Assembly (NCBI GenBank): GCA_013697395.1 | Contig: JACCWY010000139.1 | Location: forward strand, 1 to 10,808 | DNA: 10,808 bases | From: Chloroflexota bacterium | Lineage (GTDB): Bacteria > Chloroflexota > Limnocylindria > QHBO01 | Direction: 5' to 3' | Shown: one piece after another, positions 6,423-10,808 of the stretch | Layout: every line of letters begins with the position of its first letter | Numbering within the stretch: position 1 is the stretch's first letter | Notes under the pieces: model-generated | Told to the model about the DNA's origin: nothing | Seen by the model: the letters and a program-made list of their open reading frames with translations, nothing else | The model's database searches: none | Program-made: the position numbers and the translations under genes

Positions 6423-6509
6423 CTAGAGCCCGCGACGCCGGCCGAAGCCGAAGTAGCCGAGCAGCGCCAGCACGACCAACACGATGACGATGATCCAGAT
6501 CAGGTCCAT
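6423..6509 (-). CDS. 28-aa single-pass membrane microprotein
   Basis: The 28-codon ORF starts MDLIWIIVIVLVVLALLGYF and ends with Gly-Phe-Gly, three Arg, Gly and Leu. It is one hydrophobic helix of about 18 residues followed by a short basic tail. Three cues show it is real despite its size: AGGAGG 5 nt before ATG 6509, an extended -10 (TGCTATAAC) about 20 bp further upstream, and a hairpin shortly after the stop. Similar tiny TM peptides with a basic tail are common and uncharacterised in high-GC bacteria. The basic end is expected to stay in the cytoplasm. Its closeness to the ArsA/Get3-type ATPase (126 bp to the next start, same strand) is suggestive but proves nothing. Confidence 0.75.
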   Translation of the reverse strand: MDLIWIIVIVLVVLALLGYFGFGRRRGL

Positions 6510-6514
6510 GAAGT

Positions 6515-6520
6515 CCTCCT
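6515..6520 (-). promoter_or_regulatory. Strong Shine-Dalgarno (AGGAGG) of the microprotein
   Basis: A full-consensus AGGAGG on minus stands 5 nt before the ATG at 6509. It is the strongest ribosome-binding site in the window and supports translation of the 28-aa ORF. Confidence 0.7.
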
Positions 6521-6529
6521 CTCGGCGAC

Positions 6530-6538
6530 GTTATAGCA
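6530..6538 (-). promoter_or_regulatory. Extended -10 promoter (TGCTATAAC) of the microprotein gene
   Basis: TGCTATAAC matches TGnTATAAT in all but the last base, the best -10 seen in this window. It is about 20 bp before the start codon, leaving a short leader that holds the Shine-Dalgarno. It overlaps the last codons and TAA (6531) of the upstream pseudogene. No clear -35 is present, as is usual for extended -10 promoters. Confidence 0.5.
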
Positions 6539-6810
6539 GGAAGCGCGCCGATCGAGGAGCCCGAGAACGCATCCGCGACGTGCCTGCCAGCCGCTCGACG
6601 ACGGGCGCGAGCTGCCCGACCTCGCCGACCATGATGGAGCTGTCGCCGCGGCGATGCTTGCCATGGCCGGGACCGGCGCCAGCTGCGGAATGAGGTGATC
6701 GGGGATGACGAGGACGTCGATGCCCATCGCCTCCGCGCGTCGCGCGGTCTCGGCGAGCTCGCGCCCGCTGGCGACGGCGCGAGCCTCCGCCAGGAATCGA
6801 ATCGCTTCAC
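6531..6810 (-). pseudogene. Degenerate LLM-class F420-type oxidoreductase: head and tail only, frameshifted
   Basis: Reading minus from about 6801 one frame gives RFLAEARAVASGRELAETAR, then RAEAMGIDVLVIPDHL and IPQLAPVPAMASIAAAT (to about 6641). This is the start of an LLM-class oxidoreductase of the TIGR03621-like type. It then becomes nonsense. In a different frame, from about 6640, SSIMVGEVGQLAPVVERLAGT follows, which is the typical C-terminal end of the same family; this frame stops at TAA 6531. About 200 central residues are missing. The head frame has no ATG, GTG or TTG before its upstream stop at 6839. GTG 6810 lies just upstream in another frame, and a tandem GATTC-GATTC stands between them. 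Removing one copy gives GTG AAG CGA TTC CTG GCG GAG, in frame with the head. A 5-bp duplication plus an internal deletion explains everything seen. Confidence 0.72.
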
Positions 6811-6838
6811 GCCCGTAGTGTGCCCAGTCGGCGGGTGG

Positions 6839-8860
6839 TCAACGCCGGCGGGGAGCCTTCTTCCTCGTCGCGCGGGCCGGCTTCGGTGCGGATGCCGGCC
6901 GACCATTGCCCGAGGTGGGGGCCGCAGGCGTCATCGGCGAGAGGGGGGCCACGCCGCCGACCGCGCCGTGCTCCGCCCGGATGACGTGCATCACGGCGTT
7001 GATGAGCGACAGGTGGGTGAATGCCTGCGGGAAGTTGCCCAGGTGCCGCCCCGTGTCGGGATCGAGCTCCTCGCCGTAGAGGCCGAGTGGGCTCGCGTAC
7101 GAAAGCAGCTTCTCGCACAGCCTGCGGGCGCGAACGTATTCGCCGATCTCGCAGAGCGCCGACACCATCCAGAACGAGCAGATCGTGAAGGTGCCCTCGC
7201 GGCCGGCCAGGCCGTCGTCCGTCTCATCGCTGCGGTAGCGCATGATCAGGCCGTCCTCGCTCAGCTCATCCGCGATGGCCAGAACTGTCCGTCGCAGGCG
7301 CTCGTCATCAGGCGGAAGGAAGCGGACGAGCGGCATGAGCAGGAGGGAGGCGTCGAGCGCATCGGTCTCGTAGTGCTGGGTGAAGACGCCTCGCGTGTCG
7401 AGCCCGTTGGCGCAGATGTCCGCGTGGATCTCGGCCGCAGCCTTTTGCCACCGGGCCGCCAGGCTCGCGTCGCCGCGGAGCCGGGCCAGGCGTGCGCCGC
7501 GGTCTGCCGCAACCCAGCACATGACCTTCGAGCTGGTGAAGTGCTTCGGGTCGCCGCGCACCTCCCAGATGCCGCGGTCGGGCTCGCGCCAGTTTGCGAG
7601 TGCGGCCTCCACCTGGCGCACCAGGATCGGCCAGATTCGCTCGTCGAGCCTGTCGCGGGACTTCGTGTGCAGGTAGACCGAATCGAGCACCGCTCCCCAC
7701 ATGTCGTGCTGGCGCTGACCGTACGCTGCGTTGCCGATTCGGACCGGCCGGGCGCCCTCGTAGCCGCTGAGGTGCGTCAGGACCTGTTCGTCGAGCGCCG
7801 CCTCGCCGTCGATTCCGTACATGATCTGGAGGTCGTGGTCCCGCTCGGCGACGTCGGCGATGAATGCGAGGTAGTCGTCCGCCTCCCAGTCGAAGCCCAG
7901 GGTGTACAGGCCCCACAGTGCGAATGTCGAGTCCCGGATCCAGCTGTACCGGTAGTCCCAGTTGCGCTCGCCGCCGGGCGTTTCCGGCAGGGATGTCGTG
8001 GCCGCCGCCACCACGGCTCCGCTGGCCGCATAGGTCAGGCCCTTCAGGGTCAGGGCCGATCGCTCGAGATGGGAGCGCCAGGCATGATCCGGGAAGCTGC
8101 CACGCGCCAGCCAGTGCTGCCAGTGGTGCGCCGTCCAGACGAGACGCTTGTACGCGTCTTCGGTGGTGCGCGGTGCCGCCGCGCCGTTCCAGGCAAGGGC
8201 GCAGAAGCGGGTCTCGCCCTCCTTGATCAGGGTCCGGGCGCTGGCGCGCGGTCCCTCGAACCCCATGTTCATGTCGCTCGACAGGACCAGCTCCACGCCG
8301 CTCTGATCCGAGGTGCAGGCACCTTGGTGGTACCCGTCCTCCGTGTAGCGCCACGTGCCGGAATGGCGGCCGTACTCGAACCGCGGCTCGCAGTCGAGCG
8401 TGAGCTGCATCTCGCCGTTCACGCATCGCACCATTCGCAGCAGGATGTGCGCGGCGTCGTAGTCGGTCGGCGGTCGGCGCTGCATCTTCGAGCGCGCCTC
8501 GGTGTGGCGCCACGGGCCCATGATCAGGACGTCGCGCACGATGATCCAGCCGCCGGGAGAGCCCCAGCTGGTCTCGAGGACCATCGTGCCGGGCAGGTAG
8601 CGCCGGGCTGCCGGCACCTGCACGTCGGATGGCCCGAAGCGGAATCCACCGGCGTCGCGGTCCAGGATCGAGCCGAACACGCTGGGCGAGTCCATGCGCG
8701 GGAGGCAGAGCCACTCGACGTTGCCGCTGGCGGCCACGAGCGCGGTCGTCTCGCAGTCGGACAGGAAGCCGTACTCCCCGATCGGCGGGAATGGTGAGCC
8801 GAGCACGGCCTCCTCGGGCAGGAGGGGGCCCGGATCCTCGCCGTTGCCGTTCGTCGCCAT
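6839..8860 (-). CDS. Glycoside hydrolase family 15 (glucoamylase/trehalase type)
   Basis: The 673-aa enzyme should release glucose from the non-reducing end of alpha-glucans or split trehalose; actinobacterial relatives include true trehalases. Residues 22-52 (SPFPPIGEYGFLSDCETTAL...) begin the N-terminal beta-sandwich domain of the bacterial family. The alpha/alpha barrel contains ERNWDYRYSWIRDSTFAL at 298-315, WREPDRGIWEVRG at 424-436 (general acid expected at Glu433) and GLYGEELDPDTG at 593-604 (general base within Glu597/598). NFPQAFTHLSLI at 609-620 is also present. No signal peptide is seen, so it is cytoplasmic. Residues about 636-673 form an Ala/Pro/Lys/Arg tail ending in three Arg. 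Start ATG 8860 is preferred because GGGAG lies 9 nt upstream; an in-frame GTG at 9016 would add 52 unfamiliar residues. Glucoamylase versus trehalase cannot be settled here. Confidence 0.92.
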   Translation of the reverse strand: MATNGNGEDPGPLLPEEAVLGSPFPPIGEYGFLSDCETTALVAASGNVEWLCLPRMDSPSVFGSILDRDAGGFRFGPSDVQVPAARRYLPGTMVLETSWGSPGGWIIVRDVLIMGPWRHTEARSKMQRRPPTDYDAAHILLRMVRCVNGEMQLTLDCEPRFEYGRHSGTWRYTEDGYHQGACTSDQSGVELVLSSDMNMGFEGPRASARTLIKEGETRFCALAWNGAAAPRTTEDAYKRLVWTAHHWQHWLARGSFPDHAWRSHLERSALTLKGLTYAASGAVVAAATTSLPETPGGERNWDYRYSWIRDSTFALWGLYTLGFDWEADDYLAFIADVAERDHDLQIMYGIDGEAALDEQVLTHLSGYEGARPVRIGNAAYGQRQHDMWGAVLDSVYLHTKSRDRLDERIWPILVRQVEAALANWREPDRGIWEVRGDPKHFTSSKVMCWVAADRGARLARLRGDASLAARWQKAAAEIHADICANGLDTRGVFTQHYETDALDASLLLMPLVRFLPPDDERLRRTVLAIADELSEDGLIMRYRSDETDDGLAGREGTFTICSFWMVSALCEIGEYVRARRLCEKLLSYASPLGLYGEELDPDTGRHLGNFPQAFTHLSLINAVMHVIRAEHGAVGGVAPLSPMTPAAPTSGNGRPASAPKPARATRKKAPRRR

Positions 8861-9047
8861 CGCGCACTGCTCCCGTTCGGGGGGCGCCAGTCTCACACGT
8901 CCGTCAACGGCCGCCAAGTACCGTTCCCAGTGGACTGGCCGGGTTCCTGCCCCTTCCCACGAGATCCACGCGAGGTGCTCGCGGGAACGGGCGGGCGGCC
9001 GTCGTCGTGCCGTCACCTACCAGCCAGAGTCGGCTTAGACGGTTAGC

Positions 9048-9059
9048 GACCGCGCGGTC
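9048..9059. repeat. 12-bp perfect palindrome GACCGCGCGGTC
   Basis: The sequence equals its own reverse complement over 12 bases. It is about 190 bp upstream of the GH15 start codon, where it could be an operator for a dimeric regulator. CG-rich palindromes also arise by chance in such DNA. Confidence 0.35.
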
Positions 9060-9079
9060 CTACACCGACCAACCACGGT

Positions 9080-9111
9080 CGGCTTCGGGCACGCTGAGGG
9101 GCCCGAAGCCG
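9080..9111 (-). terminator. 11-bp perfect hairpin downstream of the metallopeptidase
   Basis: CGGCTTCGGGC (9080-9090) and GCCCGAAGCCG (9101-9111) pair perfectly around a 10-nt loop, the strongest stem in the window. It is about 160 nt beyond the metallopeptidase stop. The bases after it on minus are G/T-rich but lack a T-run, so termination is possible but not canonical. A shorter stem, CCGACC/GGTCGG (9065-9070 with 9077-9082), shares bases with it and would be an alternative fold. Confidence 0.4.
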
Positions 9112-9139
9112 CACGATGTCGTCGCTCAGATCGTCCAAG

Positions 9140-9167
9140 CCGACGGTGATTGGTTGGCATCCGTCGG
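9140..9167. repeat. Inverted repeat CCGACGG / CCGTCGG
   Basis: A perfect 7-bp stem (9140-9146 with 9161-9167) encloses a 14-nt loop. It is one of the clustered inverted repeats in the metallopeptidase-GH15 gap. Confidence 0.35.
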
Positions 9168-9191
9168 TTGGGATCGGAGTCCGGTTCTGCG

Positions 9192-9210
9192 CGGGACAAG
9201 CGTGGTCCCG
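9192..9210. repeat. Inverted repeat CGGGAC / GTCCCG
   Basis: A perfect 6-bp stem with a 7-nt loop (9198-9204), 63 nt past the metallopeptidase stop on minus. It is the first hairpin its transcript would meet. Confidence 0.35.
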
Positions 9211-9272
9211 TGTCGGCGGAATGTGAATCCGGTGCTCCTGCGCGCGCCCGGAGCCGCGCCGCTCGGGCCAGC

Positions 9273-10145
9273 CTAGATATCGGCGTTGAAGGTGTCGCAG
9301 GCGTCCGGCGTCTTCTGCTTCAGGCCGATGGTGAACCACTCTTGGCGCTGCTCGGAGGAGCCATGCGTCCAGGTCTCGGGGTTGACCTGGCCCTGGGTCT
9401 GCTCCTGGATACGGTCATCGCCGATCACCGACGCGGCATTGAGCGCCTGGTTGATCTGGTCCTGTGTCAACGGCTCCAGGAACCCGTTCTCGACGGCGGT
9501 TCCGCCCCACACCCCGGCGTAGCAGTCGGCCTGGAGCTCGGTGCGCACCGCGCCGCCCTCCGCGCCCGCGTCTCGCCCGGCTTCGAGCTGGCCCAGCAGG
9601 TTCTGGACGTGGTGACCGTATTCGTGGGCGATGACGTACTCCTCGGCGAACGGCCCACCCTCGGCGCCGAATTGGGTCTCGAGCTGATCGAAGAAGCCGA
9701 GGTCGATGTAGATCGTCTGGTCGAGCGGGCAGTAGAAGGGCCCGACCGCGCTCGTGGCCCCGCCGCACTCGGTGCTGACCTGCTCGGCGAAGAGCACGGT
9801 CACCGCGGGCGTGTACTGCTGGCCGTCGGCCTGAAATGCCTCGGTCCAGTAGTCCTGCAGGCTGTTGACAGTGCCGACGATCCGGCAATCCTGGCGCTCG
9901 TTCGCATCGGCGCCGGTCTGGCACTCGGTGGCCAGCTCGCTCGAGAGCGGACCGGTCTGGGGCGCGCCGGCGCCGAGGCCTCCGAGGCCGCTGAGGTCGA
10001 CCCCGCTGAAGAGGAGCAGGGCGAGGATGATCAGGCTCCCGATCCCCCCACCCAGCGCGACTCCACCTCTGCGAACGCCACCGCCGCGGCCCCGGCGGTC
10101 CTGCACCTGGCCCGGGTCGAGGTCGACATCTCGCCGAAAGGTCAT
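9273..10145 (-). CDS. Neutral zinc metallopeptidase (YpfJ-like, Zn_peptidase family)
   Basis: The 290-aa membrane-anchored protease has the family's typical opening, FRRDVDLDPGQVQDRRG, then a Gly-rich stretch and one membrane segment at about 33-48. The catalytic part is therefore probably outside the membrane. The zinc site is HEYGH at 174-178 with catalytic Glu175, and the third ligand is expected at Glu203 in RTELQADCYAGVWGG. Other family marks are VTVLFAEQVSTECGGATSAV (115-134), FYCPLDQTIYIDLGFF (137-152) and HGSSEQRQEWFTIGL (261-275). Paired cysteines (75/87 and 127/139) could form disulphides. ATG 10145 is chosen because it gives the conserved FRRD start; the ribosome-binding site is weak (GAAGAG, about 8 nt upstream). 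The substrate is unknown for most of the family. Confidence 0.93.
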   Translation of the reverse strand: MTFRRDVDLDPGQVQDRRGRGGGVRRGGVALGGGIGSLIILALLLFSGVDLSGLGGLGAGAPQTGPLSSELATECQTGADANERQDCRIVGTVNSLQDYWTEAFQADGQQYTPAVTVLFAEQVSTECGGATSAVGPFYCPLDQTIYIDLGFFDQLETQFGAEGGPFAEEYVIAHEYGHHVQNLLGQLEAGRDAGAEGGAVRTELQADCYAGVWGGTAVENGFLEPLTQDQINQALNAASVIGDDRIQEQTQGQVNPETWTHGSSEQRQEWFTIGLKQKTPDACDTFNADI

Positions 10146-10288
10146 GGCCTCATCTCTTCGTGCATGCGGGAACCAGCGCGCCTGGCCGGCGCACGTGAAA
10201 AGCATAGCGCGCGGCGTGCCAACCGGACCCGAGCAGTACTTCTGTCGCATGGTCGCGCGTCCGTGGTGCGGTCCACGATGGCCGGCAC
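10146..10288. promoter_or_regulatory. Divergent intergenic region
   Basis: This 143-bp gap separates the metallopeptidase (minus) and the membrane protein (plus), so it should carry both promoters. The only candidate I see is TATGCT on minus at about 10202-10207, fitting TAnnnT, without a matching -35. Nothing convincing is seen on plus. Confidence 0.3.
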
Positions 10289-10808
10289 ATGAGAGGGACC
10301 GCCGCAGGGGCTGCACGCACGATGCTCGGCCGCGCCCCGCGCCCGTGGAACCCCGTGGTCGCCTGGCTGCGGGCGGCCGACGATCCGTACCTGTTCTACA
10401 GCGCGTCCCTCGTGCCGATCGTGGTGCTCGTGGCGCTGATCGACGAGCGCAGCGGTGACTTCCCGACGGCCATCGTGCTGGGCGGCGCGACGCTCGTGGC
10501 ACAGGCGGCGCTCGGCTACCTCGGGCGGCGCCGCAGGCTCAGATCCCGGCTCGGTTGGCAGCTCCTGCGTCTGCTTCCGCCCCTCCTGTTCGTGGCCGTC
10601 GCATCGCGACTGATCGGCGGCCCTTCGCTGCCGCTGCTCGCCCTCTACATTCCGATCGTGGCCGCGGCCGCCGCGGCCGGCACGCCGGAGGGAGCCATTG
10701 CAGCCGGTCTGGCGGTGCTCGTCGGCATCGCACCCGAGCTCGTGGGCCTCGGGTTGACCAGCGAGCTCGCCCTGCGCGGCGTGGCACTGGCCAGCGTGAC
10801 CCTGGTGC
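10289..10808 (+). CDS. Multi-pass membrane protein, N-terminal part only
   Basis: The frame is open to the right edge, giving about 173 residues without a stop. After a short basic N-terminus come about six hydrophobic segments, numbered from the second Met at 10322: 23-40, 49-67, 81-98, 102-120, 124-146 and from 148 on. A cytoplasmic Arg-rich loop (GRRRRLRSR) lies at 68-76. No catalytic motif is reached. Such an N-terminus is common as the membrane sensor part of histidine kinases or GGDEF proteins, but it could equally be a transporter. Two in-frame ATGs exist (10289 and 10322). Neither has a good ribosome-binding site; AGGGG lies 11 nt before the second. Confidence 0.7.
   Translation, partial: MRGTAAGAARTMLGRAPRPWNPVVAWLRAADDPYLFYSASLVPIVVLVALIDERSGDFPTAIVLGGATLVAQAALGYLGRRRRLRSRLGWQLLRLLPPLLFVAVASRLIGGPSLPLLALYIPIVAAAAAAGTPEGAIAAGLAVLVGIAPELVGLGLTSELALRGVALASVTLV

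Larger units (their letters stand above)
8861..9272. other. 412-bp gap without a gene, rich in inverted repeats
   Basis: This lies downstream of the metallopeptidase and upstream of the GH15 gene, both minus. I see no convincing protein. It holds a cluster of inverted repeats between 9048 and 9210 and three copies of the octamer GTCGGCTT, two direct (9029-9036, 9078-9085) and one inverted (9137-9144). It must contain the metallopeptidase's transcript end and probably the GH15 promoter, but no clear -35/-10 pair was found. Confidence 0.6.

Noticed and set aside
6695..8797. A 700-codon open frame on plus, antisense to the GH15 gene
   Set aside because: It lies wholly opposite a clear GH15 gene with conserved catalytic motifs. 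Its translation is low-complexity Arg/Ala/Val with no family features. Long antisense frames are expected at this GC content.
8861..9016. N-terminal extension of the GH15 enzyme to GTG 9016
   Set aside because: The extra 52 residues are not part of the family fold, and a Shine-Dalgarno supports ATG 8860.
9150..10292. A 380-codon open frame on plus, opposite the metallopeptidase
   Set aside because: It is the complement of the HEYGH metallopeptidase and continues through intergenic DNA. Composition is typical of a shadow frame.
1..10808. CRISPR array, insertion sequence, prophage or toxin-antitoxin pair
   Set aside because: No regularly spaced repeats, transposase, terminal repeats, integrase or phage structural genes are visible. 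The small genes do not form a recognisable toxin-antitoxin pair.

Overview
The window is about 10.8 kb of high-GC bacterial DNA that is densely coding on both strands. The LLM-class (F420-type) oxidoreductases, the ArsA ATPase with an HSP20-like C-terminal domain, the GH15 enzyme, frequent GTG starts and apparent leaderless promoters fit a soil or freshwater Chloroflexota (Limnocylindria-like) or an Actinomycetota. The sequence alone does not decide between them, and nothing here is a phage, plasmid, IS or CRISPR element.

Layout, left to right. (1) A partial LLM oxidoreductase on minus runs off the left edge. It diverges from a family III (CaiB/BaiF) CoA-transferase on plus. The 51 bp between them carry two back-to-back TAnnnT boxes, each exactly 7 nt from its start codon, which suggests twin leaderless promoters. 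(2) Next is a c-di-GMP phosphodiesterase (GAF-EAL) whose sensor end begins inside a PAS domain; just before it is a 14-codon stub like the start of a VOC (glyoxalase-fold) protein. (3) A tRNA-Gly(UCC) on minus is followed by a Sad/YneI-type succinate-semialdehyde dehydrogenase on plus, preceded by a tiny upstream ORF. (4) A minus-strand block reads, in transcription order: neutral zinc metallopeptidase, a 412-bp gap rich in inverted repeats, a GH15 glucoamylase/trehalase-type enzyme, a broken LLM oxidoreductase pseudogene, a 28-aa membrane microprotein, an ArsA/Get3-type ATPase, and a 97-aa charged protein coupled to it. (5) At the right edge a multi-pass membrane protein starts on plus and leaves the window.

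Functionally this is mostly housekeeping and accessory metabolism: CoA transfer, aldehyde oxidation, alpha-glucoside hydrolysis, c-di-GMP breakdown and a membrane protease. The part with the best chance of being an undescribed unit is the ArsA-HSP20 ATPase with its small charged partner and the tail-anchored-like microprotein just upstream. Two sites (about 1860 and 6530-6810) look like scars of deletions that joined the ends of once separate or longer genes.
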